A stretch of 64,000 nucleotides of DNA from Gammaproteobacteria bacterium (GCA_017577615.1 PKRE01000010.1:1-64000), one strand, 5' to 3'; positions 54,258 to 63,648 are shown, counted from the stretch's first letter. A program made the numbers and translations. Notes: generated from the letters alone by a model not told the origin.

Positions 54258-55925
54258 CTAGCTTGCTTGCGACCGCGCCAGCTGTTCGACACTGCCGCCG
54301 TGCTCACGACGGGAAGCGTTGGCAAGTTCTTCGATCGTTTGCACGAGCGCATCCGTGTCGACCGGTTTGCCCAGGAACACACACGCCGGCACGGCGCTGC
54401 GCATGGATCGCAGCACGGACGGTAAGTCTCCGCTCAAGATGATGCCGGGCACCGTGTAGCCAAAGCGCTGCCGCAGCTCGATGAGCATGTCGAGACCCGT
54501 GCGCTTCTCGTCCAGATGGTGGTCGGCGATCACGACGTCACCCGGCCGCAGCTTCGCGAAGAATGGCTCGGCCTCGGCCACCGAGCCCGCGCTCTGCACC
54601 TCGTACCCTTCGAGCTTCAAGAACAGCTCGGTCGCCGCGCGCACCGACTCGTTGTCTTCGACCAGGATCAAGCGCGTCGTGGCGTTGTTGGTCACCCGCA
54701 CGTGCTCTTCGTCCTCTGCCTGAGGCGGCGCTGTTGCCGAAAGAACGCTCTTCGGAGGGATGACGACACGCACTTGGGTGCCCTGGCCGACCTGCGAGCT
54801 GACGTTCACCGAGATACCTAAGATGCGTGCAACCTCCCGGACGATCGCCAGCCCGAGCCCAACGCCGACCCGTTTCGCGCCGTGGGTGTCCACCTGGTAG
54901 TACTCGTCGAAGATCCGCTCCAGCTTGTCGGCGGGGATACCAATACCCGTGTCGGTCACCGAGACGATGACGCCATCTGCATCCGACACGCACGCAACAT
55001 TGACGGTGCCGCGATCCGTGTACTTGAGGGCGTTGCCGATCAGGTTCTGCAGGAGCTGATAAAAGAGCGTCCGGTCGGTGCAGATGACCGCGGGCGCAGG
55101 GTCGAACTCCAGCACTAGCCCGCGCGCGCGTGCGGCGGCTGAGAACTCGGCCTCGAGCTCTTCGAACAGCTCCATGATGGAGACGGGCACTGGTTTCGGC
55201 TCGATGGCGCCGGACTCGAGGCGACTAATGTCGAGCAGGGCGTTCAGCAGACGCGTCATCGTATCGATCGCGTGCTGCTGCTGGGACAGGAGCCCCCGCA
55301 TCTCGTCCGTCTTGACGATCTTGAACATCGCCGCGTTCAGCAGACGAATCGTCTGCAGCGGCTGACGCAAGTCATGGCTCGCCGTCGCGAGAAAGCGGCT
55401 CTTGGCGCGATTGGCCCGATCGGCCTCCTCACGCGCAGCGATGAGGGCTTCGTTGATCCGCTGTCGCTCTGTGATATCGCGGATCGCCGCCGCGACGTAC
55501 AGCTTGCCGTTGATGTGGAACGGGGCAAGCCGAATCCCGGCGGAAAACTCGCTACCGTCGGCACGCCGCGCTGCCAGCGCCGCCACGCGCGCGCCCATCG
55601 CACGTTTCGAAGGCTTCACCAAGAAGTTCGCCACATGCTCGGCGTGCCGCGTGCGCAGCCGCTCCGGCACGAGCACCTCCATGTTGCGGCCGATCAGCGT
55701 TGTCGGCTCATACCCGAAGAGCTCGTAGGTCGTCTCGTTCGCGAACCGAATGATGCCCTGATCGTCCACGACGATCAGGCCGTCCGGCGAGAAACGAAGC
55801 AGGTGTTCGGTGATCTGTCCGAGCTCGTCCATGGGAAGGTCGCTTGCGATCGATGCACGTGCAGCAGACGCAAGGCTACCACGCCACCCGGTGCGAGTAG
55901 ACTGACGATCGTCGTCGATTGACAT
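54258..55925 (-). CDS. PAS-sensor hybrid histidine kinase with receiver domain
   Basis: The ATG at 55925 gives 555 residues, all soluble. A PAS domain (about 38-150; FSPDGLIVVDDQGIIRFAN, LFGYEPTTLIGRNM) precedes a HisKA domain with His184 in TASHDLRQPLQTI, a HATPase domain (NLIGNALKYTD, DTGIGIP, GVGLGLAIV) and a C-terminal receiver (ILVEDNES, DVVIADHHLDE, FLGKPVD). Such cytoplasmic PAS hybrids often sense redox or small ligands. It precedes the cytochrome c and uspE genes, so redox control of respiration is a reasonable inference. Confidence 0.92.
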   Translation of the reverse strand: MSIDDDRQSTRTGWRGSLASAARASIASDLPMDELGQITEHLLRFSPDGLIVVDDQGIIRFANETTYELFGYEPTTLIGRNMEVLVPERLRTRHAEHVANFLVKPSKRAMGARVAALAARRADGSEFSAGIRLAPFHINGKLYVAAAIRDITERQRINEALIAAREEADRANRAKSRFLATASHDLRQPLQTIRLLNAAMFKIVKTDEMRGLLSQQQHAIDTMTRLLNALLDISRLESGAIEPKPVPVSIMELFEELEAEFSAAARARGLVLEFDPAPAVICTDRTLFYQLLQNLIGNALKYTDRGTVNVACVSDADGVIVSVTDTGIGIPADKLERIFDEYYQVDTHGAKRVGVGLGLAIVREVARILGISVNVSSQVGQGTQVRVVIPPKSVLSATAPPQAEDEEHVRVTNNATTRLILVEDNESVRAATELFLKLEGYEVQSAGSVAEAEPFFAKLRPGDVVIADHHLDEKRTGLDMLIELRQRFGYTVPGIILSGDLPSVLRSMRSAVPACVFLGKPVDTDALVQTIEELANASRREHGGSVEQLARSQAS

Positions 55926-56022
55926 TTGACAGCCTGAGTAATCAAGGGTGCCGCGACCAGAGCGCGGTATTCCGCGCCGGCCGTCGACTTCTTCTTGATG
56001 TCTTACCAATGTTGTCCTTAGC

Positions 56023-56379
56023 TTACTCTTCCGCGTCCAGCGCACACTCCGTGCAGGTGCGCGCGAACGGTACGATGGCGTGGCGGGTCGCATCGATGGG
56101 ATCGCCGCACACTTCGCAGCAGTCGTAGGTGCCGGCAGCAAGCCGCGCCAGCGCCGCATCGATCTGTTCGAGCTCCTCCCGGATCTCGGCGGCAAGCGCC
56201 TGGGGCGAGCCGTCTCTAGGCGCCGCCCGCTCGGGACGGAGCGCCACGACCAACCGGCCTGCGCCCGCGACAGTCCCGCAGAGGCGCCGTTCCTGCTCCA
56301 GCAGTTCCGCTCGAAGACTGGCCAGGCGCGTGCGGATTTGTGATTCGTGAGTCGGTACGAGCCGGGCCGCTGTGTTCAT
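56023..56379 (-). CDS. TraR/DksA-type zinc-finger protein
   Basis: The ATG at 56379 follows AGGGGGT and gives 118 residues: a helical coiled-coil region (about 12-82) and a C4 zinc finger, CCEVCG at 87-92 and CTEC at 109-112. It is shorter than DksA and lacks a clear DxxDxA tip motif, so it may be a DksA-like binder of the RNA polymerase secondary channel with changed activity. It is upstream of the hybrid kinase and divergent from the FixL-like gene. Confidence 0.87.
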   Translation of the reverse strand: MNTAARLVPTHESQIRTRLASLRAELLEQERRLCGTVAGAGRLVVALRPERAAPRDGSPQALAAEIREELEQIDAALARLAAGTYDCCEVCGDPIDATRHAIVPFARTCTECALDAEE

Positions 56380-56453
56380 TGTTGTACCCCCTGACATAAG
56401 AGAGGCGGATGCACACAATCCTCCGACAGCGGTTACAAGTCTCTAAGGGGGTG

Positions 56454-56467
56454 GCGTAAGCTTATGC
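56454..56467. promoter_or_regulatory. Near-palindrome GCGTAAGCTTATGC
   Basis: An imperfect dyad centred on TAAGCTTA in the divergent region between the zinc-finger gene and the FixL-like gene. The core CGTAAGCT recurs upstream of the phosphoketolase gene near 57999-58006. Possible regulator site. Confidence 0.3.
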
Positions 56468-56573
56468 GGGGATGCCGCGAGTGTTCCCGCGGTAGGCTTC
56501 CGGCAGGCTTGGCGGTCCGTGGGAACCCCCTGCCTATTGCCGACAGGACCATCAGGGCGCCGAAACAGAAGCC

Positions 56574-57329
56574 GTGACTGAAGCAACCCGAACCGAGGCA
56601 GCCGTGCAGCCGCACCTGCTCATCGAACGGCTCATGACGATCGCACGCGTGTCTGCCCTCGAGGAGATGGCGAGCGGTATCGCGCACGAGCTCAATCAGC
56701 CGCTCGGTGCGATCGCTACGTTCTCGCAAGCGGGCGAGCGCATGCTGAGCCGACCGCAGCCAATGACGAGCGCAGCTCTTGAAGTGCTGCAACATATTAA
56801 TCGCGAAGCCATGAATGCCGGGGAAGGCATTCGCCGCATTCGCCGACTGTTCAATCATACAGGTACGCACCGCCCTCCTTGCTCCATGCGCGACCTGGTA
56901 GAGGAGCTCAAGCCTGTCCTCGACTTGTTCGCGAAGCGTCACGAGGCAGCGCTCGTCGTGCACTGTGAGGAGAACCTACCCCTGGTCGCCGTGGATCGCT
57001 TGCGGATCCAGCATGTGTTGCTGACGCTGGTCCAGAATGCGTTCGAAGTCCCCAAGCTTCCGGACGCGCAGAACACCGTCACCATCAGGGTGACGAGCGA
57101 TCGCTACAACGTGGAGACGTCTGTGACCGATCGCGGCATAGGTATCCCGGAGCAGCACCGGCCACAAATCTTTCGCCCGTTCTTTACGACCAAGAGCGAA
57201 GGGACCGGCTTGGGGCTCGCCTCGAGCCGTGCCATCATCGAAGCTCACGAGGGTACGATCGGGTTCGACGATGCCGAAGGCGGCGGCACTCGCTTCTGGT
57301 TCCGCCTGCCAGCCCTGACCGGAGGATGA
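56574..57329 (+). CDS. FixL-like histidine kinase core without a sensor domain
   Basis: 251 residues from GTG. His38 in GIAHELNQPLGAI is the phosphorylation site; the ATPase part has LVQNAFE, DRGIGIPEQ and GTGLGLA. It is most like the kinase half of FixL/TodS-type proteins, yet has no PAS, GAF or membrane part: only 30 residues precede the H-box. Input must come from a partner protein or from truncation of an ancestral sensor. It is six bases upstream of the FixJ-type regulator. Confidence 0.9.
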   Translation: MTEATRTEAAVQPHLLIERLMTIARVSALEEMASGIAHELNQPLGAIATFSQAGERMLSRPQPMTSAALEVLQHINREAMNAGEGIRRIRRLFNHTGTHRPPCSMRDLVEELKPVLDLFAKRHEAALVVHCEENLPLVAVDRLRIQHVLLTLVQNAFEVPKLPDAQNTVTIRVTSDRYNVETSVTDRGIGIPEQHRPQIFRPFFTTKSEGTGLGLASSRAIIEAHEGTIGFDDAEGGGTRFWFRLPALTGG

Positions 57330-57335
57330 TGTAGA

Positions 57336-57989
57336 GTGAACGCATCGCACGCGCGAGAGCAAAAGACCAAGAAGACTTCGCAACCGGTCGTCTACATCGT
57401 CGATGACGACGATGGCATGCGACGCGCGCTGACGCTGTTGATCGGCACGATCGGGTATCAGGCCGTTGCGTTTGCGCGCCCGCGCGAGTTCCTGGAAAAG
57501 TATGACCCCGCTCAGCACGGCTGCCTCGTGCTCGACGTGCGCATGCCGGAGATGAGTGGTCTGGAAGTGCAGCAGCATCTGAATCGCAGCGGATCGATGC
57601 TTCCGGTGATCCTGATCACGGGCCATGGCGATGTGCCGATGGCCGTGCAGGCTATGAAGAACGGAGCCTTCGATTTCCTGCAGAAGCCCTTTCGCGATCA
57701 GGACCTGATCGATCGCATCAACGCAGCGCTGAAGCAGGACGCCGAGAATCGCGCTGCGCTCGAGAAGCATGCCGACATCAAGCGACGTTTCGAGTCGCTC
57801 ACGCCACGCGAGCGCGAAGTGATGGCGCTCGTCGTGGACGGCAAGCCCAACAAGGTCATCGCCATCGATCTGGGTCTGAGCGAGCGCACGGTCGAAATCC
57901 ACCGAGCCAACGTCATGGAAAAGATGGGCGCGCGATCCGTCGCCCATCTGGTGAAGATGAACTTGATGTTGGCCGGGCAGATTTCGTGA
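57336..57989 (+). CDS. fixJ: FixJ-family response regulator
   Basis: 217 residues from GTG, with GGAGG ten bases upstream inside the end of the kinase gene. Receiver domain with Asp67 in LVLDVRMPEMSG and the Lys in FLQKPF; C-terminal LuxR-type helix-turn-helix (LTPREREVMALVVDGKPNK to KMGARSVAHLV). FixJ-type regulators switch on microaerobic genes in several proteobacteria. It is directly upstream of phosphoketolase, the likeliest local target. Confidence 0.92.
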   Translation: MNASHAREQKTKKTSQPVVYIVDDDDGMRRALTLLIGTIGYQAVAFARPREFLEKYDPAQHGCLVLDVRMPEMSGLEVQQHLNRSGSMLPVILITGHGDVPMAVQAMKNGAFDFLQKPFRDQDLIDRINAALKQDAENRAALEKHADIKRRFESLTPREREVMALVVDGKPNKVIAIDLGLSERTVEIHRANVMEKMGARSVAHLVKMNLMLAGQIS

Positions 57990-58222
57990 GTCGCGCTTCG
58001 TAAGCTGACGGCTGCGCCGGCCAGAAGTCTTGAGGCAACATCTGGATCCACGCGACGGGTGCGACAATGTCGCCGCGGCGTGGGTAGGATGCGTGCGTTT
58101 GTCTGTCTCTCAAGCCCGTCGGCTCGTCATCTGTAGCCTCTAGTCCGCAGCCTCCGCCGGCCTCGGAACTTCCTCCACTCCATCTGGCTTTGCGTGCATG
58201 GAGAGTGTCGAGGAGCCGAGCC

Positions 58223-60604
58223 ATGTCGTCCGAAGCCGTCGCCGATCCGACCCTTTCGCCCGAATACATCGCTCGCATGGACGCCTATTGGCGCGCCGCG
58301 AACTACCTGTCCGTCGGGCAGATTTATCTGCTCGATAACCCGCTCCTAACCGAACCGCCCAAGCTCGAGCACATCAAGCCGCGACTGCTGGGACATTGGG
58401 GCACGACCCCAGGCCTCAATTTCATCTACGTTCACCTCAACCGGATCATCAAGAAGTACGACCTCAACATGATCTACGTCGCGGGACCGGGACACGGCGG
58501 CCCCGCGCTGGTCGCCAACACGTACTTGGAAGGCACCTACAGCGAGTACTACCCGGACATTTCCGAGGATGCCGAAGGCATGCGCCGGCTCTTCAAGCAG
58601 TTCTCGTTCCCAGGCGGCGTGCCGAGTCACGTCGCGCCCGAGACGCCGGGCTCCATCAACGAAGGGGGCGAGCTGGGATACTCGCTCGCGCACGCCTATG
58701 GAGCGGTATTCGACAACCCTGATCTGATCGCCGCATGTGTGATCGGCGATGGTGAGGCCGAGACAGGGCCTCTGGCGGCGAGCTGGCATTCGAACAAATT
58801 CCTGAATCCCGTGCACGATGGTGCCGTGCTGCCGATCCTGCACTTGAACGGGTACAAGATCGCCGGGCCGACCGTCCTGGCGCGCATCCCACGCGAAGAG
58901 CTCACGCAATTGCTGAGCGGGTACGGCTACGAACCCTATTTCGTGGACACGCAATCGAGCAACGAGCAGACGCATCTCAGCATGGCGCGCACGCTCGACC
59001 GTATCGTCGAGCGCATTCGCGCGATTCAGCACGATGCGCGCACGAACGGTTTGCGTGAGCGCCCGCGCTGGCCGGCTCTGGTTCTGCAGACGCCGAAAGG
59101 CTGGACTGGACCGCGCGAGGTCGATGGCGTCATGGTCGAAGACAGCTGGCGTTCGCACCAAGTGCCGCTCGCGCAGCTCGCGGAGAATCCCGAGCATTTG
59201 CGAGCGCTCGAGGCGTGGATGAAAAGCTACGCTCCACACGAGCTGTTCACGCCGGAAGGCAAGCTCATGCCGCACTTGCGGGAGCTTGCGCCCACAGGAA
59301 AACGTCGCATGGGCGACAATCCGCATGCGAACGGCGGCATTCTGCTACGCGCTCTACGATTGCCGAATTTCCGCGACTACGCGGTCGAGGTGCCGAGGCC
59401 TGGCAGTCTCGATGCAGAGGCGACAAGGGTGCAAGGCCGCTACATCCGCGACGTGCTGAAGCTCAATGCCGAGCGGCGCAACTTTCGCGTCTTCAGCCCT
59501 GATGAGACGAGCTCCAACCGTTGGAGCCACGTCTTCGAGGTCACCGAACGCATGTCGGTAGCGGACATCAAGCCGCAGGACACCCATGTATCGCCAGACG
59601 GACGCGTGATGGAGGTCTTGAGCGAGCACTTGTGCGAAGGCTGGCTCGAAGGCTACTTGCTGACGGGGCGGCACGGCTTCTTCAACTGCTACGAAGCCTT
59701 CATCCACATCGTCGACTCGATGTTCAATCAGCATGCGAAGTGGCTGACCGCCTGTCGCCACATTCCCTGGCGTCGGCCCATTGCATCGCTCAACTATCTG
59801 CTCACCTCACATGTTTGGCGACAGGATCACAACGGCTTCAGCCACCAAGATCCAGGCTTCATCGATGTCGTGGTGAACAAGAAGCCCGACATCATTCGGG
59901 TCTATCTGCCGCCCGATGCGAATACACTGCTCTACGTGACCGACCAGTGCCTGCGCAGCCGCAATCTCATCAACGTCATCATTGCCGGCAAGCAGCCGCA
60001 ACCACAATGGCTGACGATGGATGCGGCCATCAAGCATTGCAGGCAGGGCGTCGGTATCTGGTCCTGGGCAAGCAACGATCAGGACGGCGAGCCTGACGTC
60101 GTCCTCGCTTGCGCGGGCGACGTACCAACGATCGAGACCCTCGCTGCCGTCACGCTGCTACGCGAGTGGCTACCGCAGCTGAAGGTACGCGTCGTCAACG
60201 TCGTCGACCTCATGACGCTGCAACCTTCGTACTTTCATCCGCACGGCCTGTCCGATCGCGACTTCGATTCGATCTTCACGACCTCCAAGCCCGTCATCTT
60301 CGCGTTCCACGGTTATCCGTGGCTGATCCATCGGCTCACCTATCGACGACGCAACCATGACAACTTTCATGTGCGCGGCTACATGGAGGAAGGCACGACC
60401 ACAACGCCGTTCGACATGACGGTGCGCAACAAGCTGAGTCGCTATCACCTGATCGAGGCCGTGATCGATTTCGTGCCAGGCTTGAGCGAGCGCGTCGCCC
60501 ATCTCCGGCAGCGCTTACGCGACAAGCTGGTCGAGCACCACGAGTACATTCGCAAGCACGGCGACGATCTGCCGGAGATCAGAGAATGGCGCTGGGCTGG
60601 CTGA
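58223..60604 (+). CDS. xfp: Phosphoketolase (xylulose-5-P/fructose-6-P)
   Basis: The ATG at 58223 follows GAGGAG and gives 793 residues, the usual length. A thiamine-diphosphate enzyme: it splits xylulose 5-phosphate (or fructose 6-phosphate) with phosphate into acetyl phosphate and glyceraldehyde 3-phosphate (or erythrose 4-phosphate). Seen here: WRAANYLSVGQIYLLDNPLL, VAGPGHGGPALVANTYLEG, the ThDP motif GDGEAETGPLAASWHSNKF, and AFHGYPWLIHRLTYRR near the end, all phosphoketolase hallmarks. It is convergent with an acetate kinase fusion and transaldolase, which consume its product and supply its substrate. Confidence 0.96.
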   Translation: MSSEAVADPTLSPEYIARMDAYWRAANYLSVGQIYLLDNPLLTEPPKLEHIKPRLLGHWGTTPGLNFIYVHLNRIIKKYDLNMIYVAGPGHGGPALVANTYLEGTYSEYYPDISEDAEGMRRLFKQFSFPGGVPSHVAPETPGSINEGGELGYSLAHAYGAVFDNPDLIAACVIGDGEAETGPLAASWHSNKFLNPVHDGAVLPILHLNGYKIAGPTVLARIPREELTQLLSGYGYEPYFVDTQSSNEQTHLSMARTLDRIVERIRAIQHDARTNGLRERPRWPALVLQTPKGWTGPREVDGVMVEDSWRSHQVPLAQLAENPEHLRALEAWMKSYAPHELFTPEGKLMPHLRELAPTGKRRMGDNPHANGGILLRALRLPNFRDYAVEVPRPGSLDAEATRVQGRYIRDVLKLNAERRNFRVFSPDETSSNRWSHVFEVTERMSVADIKPQDTHVSPDGRVMEVLSEHLCEGWLEGYLLTGRHGFFNCYEAFIHIVDSMFNQHAKWLTACRHIPWRRPIASLNYLLTSHVWRQDHNGFSHQDPGFIDVVVNKKPDIIRVYLPPDANTLLYVTDQCLRSRNLINVIIAGKQPQPQWLTMDAAIKHCRQGVGIWSWASNDQDGEPDVVLACAGDVPTIETLAAVTLLREWLPQLKVRVVNVVDLMTLQPSYFHPHGLSDRDFDSIFTTSKPVIFAFHGYPWLIHRLTYRRRNHDNFHVRGYMEEGTTTTPFDMTVRNKLSRYHLIEAVIDFVPGLSERVAHLRQRLRDKLVEHHEYIRKHGDDLPEIREWRWAG

Positions 60605-60615
60605 TGTAGCAGAGC

Positions 60616-60686
60616 GCCTATCGGCAGCAACGCTCAAGCGTGCCCCTGCCGCAGGCGGACTTACCGCAGTCTTTATGCCGATAGGC
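60616..60686. terminator. Long-armed inverted repeat between xfp and the acetate kinase fusion
   Basis: GCCTATCGGCA and TGCCGATAGGC are perfect 11-base arms 49 bases apart, with a further GC-rich palindrome (CCTGCCGCAGGCGG) inside. The plus side is followed by TTTC and, later, TTTT. It is placed between two convergent genes and is likely a two-way terminator. Confidence 0.5.
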
Positions 60687-60701
60687 TTTCCAGTCGTCGT
60701 T

Positions 60702-62510
60702 TTATCTCGTGCGCTCGATCGCACCAGTCACCTCGGCCCGTTCCACGAGCTCACCGACATGCTCGCGTTTGATGCCGGCGGCATTCGCCTCGTCGGTATC
60801 GAGATGCATCTCGAGCGTAAAGCTCGGATCGACCCGCACGATGACATCACCGAACGTCAGATCGCGGCCCTCGCTGTCGATGCGCACTTCGACGATGTCG
60901 TTGTCGCGCACGCCGAAGCGGCGCGCATCCTCGGGGCTCATGTGTATGTGTCTGCGTGCCGTGATGACACCGTTTGGAATGGTCGTCGTCCCTTTCGGTC
61001 CTTCGATTGTGATGCCGGGCGTATTGGCCAGATCGCCCGAGATCCGCACGGGTGCATCGACCCCGAGCACGAATTCGTCTGTGCGCGATATCTCGACTTG
61101 GTCGTGGTCGCGCGGCGGGCCCATCAGACGCACGCCGCTGATGCGTCCGCGCGGGCCGATGAGCGTGACAGTCTCCTCAGCAGCGTACTGACCGGTTTGC
61201 GAAAGCATGTTACGCACCGTCAGCCGATAGCCAGGACCGAACAGCTTGTCGAGCGTCGCTTGCGAGAGGTGAGCATGCCGCGCGGATACCGCCACCGGAA
61301 TACGTAGACGATCGCGCGTTGCGTGCTCGCTTTCGAGCAGTGCGCACGCCTCGTCGGCAATTGCCAACTCCTCATCGGCTTTCACGACCAAGATGCGCAC
61401 GCGCGAATGCGTATCGGCGATGTCGACGATCGTATGCTCGTCGTCGATCCTGGCATCGCGGTTGCGATCCTCGTCGAGCACTGCCCCGAGGAAATCGAGC
61501 CGCTGCGTGCAGCGATGCCGCACGATTGCGCTGTTCTCGCCGACCCCGCCCGTGAACGCGATCACGTCGACTCCGCCCATGACGGCAGCATACGCGCCGA
61601 TGTACTTGCGTACCCGGTGCGAATAGAGCGTGATCGCGAGCCTGCACGATTCGTCCCCTTCGGCCGCTCGTCTCTCGATCTCCCGCATGTCGTTCGTTCC
61701 CGTGAGGCCGTACAAGCCCGAACGACGATTCAGCAGCTCGTCGAGCGCATCCGCGTCCATGTGCTCGCGTCGCATGAGCTCGAGCAAAATGCCTGGATCG
61801 AGATCGCCGCCACGCGTGCCCATGATGAGCCCTTCGAGCGGCGTCATGCCCATGCTCGTCTCAACGCTGCGGCCGTACTCGATCGCAGTGACGCTCGCGC
61901 CGTTCCCCAGATGGCAGGAGACGACACGAAGGTGCTGCGGCGTCGTCTTAAGATGGCGCGCCACCGCGTCGGCAACGTGCGCATGACTCGTGCCGTGGAA
62001 GCCGAATCGCCGTATCCCATGCTTCCGTCTCAGCTCCTCCGGTAACGCATACTCGCGCGCACGCGTCGGCAGGGTCGCATGGAACGCAGTATCGAAGACG
62101 CCGATGTGCGGTAACTCGGGCAGCACCTTCATCGCGACGCGGACGGTCTCGAGGGCCGACAGATTGTGCAGCGGTGCAAGCTGCGACAGCGCATCGAGCT
62201 CGGTCAGCGTGCGTTCGTCCAAACGCGTCGGTCGAACGAACCGTCCGCCGCCATGCACGATCCGATGCGCGACCAGGTCAATCGAAATCTGCTCGCCGGT
62301 TACGGCAAGCATTTCGTGCAGGAGCTCGCGCGCCGCATCGGTGAAGGTGATTTGTGGGCCGAGCGGACGAATCATCTCACCGCGCTTGAGGCTGCACCCC
62401 GGCTTGCCTATCTCCTCGATGCGCATGTCGAGGAGGCGTCGTCTGGAAACACTGTCGACGAGCGCCAGCTTGATGGATGAGCTGCCGCAGTTGATCGAAA
62501 GCACGTGCAT
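60702..62510 (-). CDS. Fused acetate kinase and PduL-type phosphotransacylase
   Basis: The ATG at 62510 follows GAGGTG and gives 602 residues, against about 400 for AckA. Residues 1-395 are a complete acetate kinase: NCGSSSIK at 7, HRIVHGG at 82, FGFHGTSH at 169, SCHLGNGAS at 198, GMTPLEGLIMGTRGGD at 221 and FTGGVGENS at 319. Residues 400-602 are a complete PduL phosphotransacylase with zinc-binding HAH (412-414), HIH (521-523) and MHLD near 568. The protein would convert acetyl phosphate plus ADP to acetate plus ATP and also interconvert acetyl phosphate and acetyl-CoA. PduL is best known from microcompartments; none is encoded here. Co-transcribed with tal, 25 bases upstream. Confidence 0.95.
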   Translation of the reverse strand: MHVLSINCGSSSIKLALVDSVSRRRLLDMRIEEIGKPGCSLKRGEMIRPLGPQITFTDAARELLHEMLAVTGEQISIDLVAHRIVHGGGRFVRPTRLDERTLTELDALSQLAPLHNLSALETVRVAMKVLPELPHIGVFDTAFHATLPTRAREYALPEELRRKHGIRRFGFHGTSHAHVADAVARHLKTTPQHLRVVSCHLGNGASVTAIEYGRSVETSMGMTPLEGLIMGTRGGDLDPGILLELMRREHMDADALDELLNRRSGLYGLTGTNDMREIERRAAEGDESCRLAITLYSHRVRKYIGAYAAVMGGVDVIAFTGGVGENSAIVRHRCTQRLDFLGAVLDEDRNRDARIDDEHTIVDIADTHSRVRILVVKADEELAIADEACALLESEHATRDRLRIPVAVSARHAHLSQATLDKLFGPGYRLTVRNMLSQTGQYAAEETVTLIGPRGRISGVRLMGPPRDHDQVEISRTDEFVLGVDAPVRISGDLANTPGITIEGPKGTTTIPNGVITARRHIHMSPEDARRFGVRDNDIVEVRIDSEGRDLTFGDVIVRVDPSFTLEMHLDTDEANAAGIKREHVGELVERAEVTGAIERTR

Positions 62511-62535
62511 CCGCACACCTCGCAAATGGAGCGCT

Positions 62536-63648
62536 TCAAGAAGCAAGCTTGTGAATGCGCTCGCCCAGGGCCTTCAGCGTCGCATCGAAGGGCTCGATGA
62601 ACTTCTTCAAGCCGTCTTCCTCGAGCTCGGCAGCAACCTGGTGCATGTCGATGCTGAACCTGCGGAGACTTGCCAGGACCTCGCTCGCGCGTTCTGGCTC
62701 GTCATGGATGCGTTCTGCCGGGTTGCCATGATCCTTATACGCGGCAAGCGTCTCGAGGGGCAGCGTCGTCACGGTGTCGCGCCCGATCAACGGTTCGACG
62801 TACTTGATATCCGAGTACTCGGGATTCTTCGTGCTCGTGCTCGCCCAGAGCAGCCGCTGACGGCGGGCGCCCTGGCCCTCGAGCGCAGCCCAGCGCTCGC
62901 TGTCGACGATGGACTCATAGCGCCGATAGGCCAGACGTGCAGAGGCGATGGCAGCTTCGCCTTTCAGCGATCGTGCCGACTCCTCGCGGCTCGCATCCAG
63001 CCGCCGATCTACCAAGGTATCGATACGGCTCAAGAAGAAGCTCGCAACCGATGCGATGTGGTCGATGGGCTGCTTTGCGGCGAGACGTTGTTCGAGGCCG
63101 CTCATGTACGCGTCGGCGACCGCCACATATCGTTCCACGCTGAAGAGCAGCGTGATATTGACGTTCACTCCTTCTGCCGTCAGGCGGCGGATCGCAGGCA
63201 AGCCCTCGAGCGTGGCCGGCACCTTGATCATGACGTTCGGCCGGTCCACGAGACGGAACAGTCGTAACCCTTCCGTGACTGTTCGCTCCGTGTCGCGTGC
63301 CAGGTGCGGTGAGACTTCGAGGCTCACGAAACCATCGGCGCCACCGCTCTCCTCATAGATGCTGCGCAGCGCGTCGGCGGCCATCTGAATGTCGGACACG
63401 ACGAGCCGATCGTAGGTTTCCGATAGCGACAGCCCGGCGCGGGCTGCTGCGGCAATTTCCTCGTCGTACTCCGAGCCCTCCGCTATAGCCTTGTGAAAGA
63501 TTGCGGGGTTGGAGGTCACCCCCCGAACACAGTCGTGTGCGATCATCTTCGCCAGCTCACCTCGGCTGACGAACCCACGTTCGATGAAGTCGAGCCACAC
63601 GCTTTGGCCGAATTGGCGCAGCCGACAGAGCGGGTTCGGATGTGTCAT
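62536..63648 (-). CDS. tal: Transaldolase
   Basis: 370 residues, the long bacterial type. SVWLDFIERGFV, GVTSNPAIFHKAI, the Schiff-base Lys142 in MIKVPAT, NVNITLLFSVERY and the sugar-phosphate site region SRIDTLVDRRL are all present. It moves a dihydroxyacetone unit between sedoheptulose 7-phosphate and glyceraldehyde 3-phosphate in the pentose phosphate pathway. It is the first gene of an operon with the AckA-PduL fusion and would help supply pentose or hexose phosphates for phosphoketolase. Confidence 0.95.
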   Translation of the reverse strand: MTHPNPLCRLRQFGQSVWLDFIERGFVSRGELAKMIAHDCVRGVTSNPAIFHKAIAEGSEYDEEIAAAARAGLSLSETYDRLVVSDIQMAADALRSIYEESGGADGFVSLEVSPHLARDTERTVTEGLRLFRLVDRPNVMIKVPATLEGLPAIRRLTAEGVNVNITLLFSVERYVAVADAYMSGLEQRLAAKQPIDHIASVASFFLSRIDTLVDRRLDASREESARSLKGEAAIASARLAYRRYESIVDSERWAALEGQGARRQRLLWASTSTKNPEYSDIKYVEPLIGRDTVTTLPLETLAAYKDHGNPAERIHDEPERASEVLASLRRFSIDMHQVAAELEEDGLKKFIEPFDATLKALGERIHKLAS

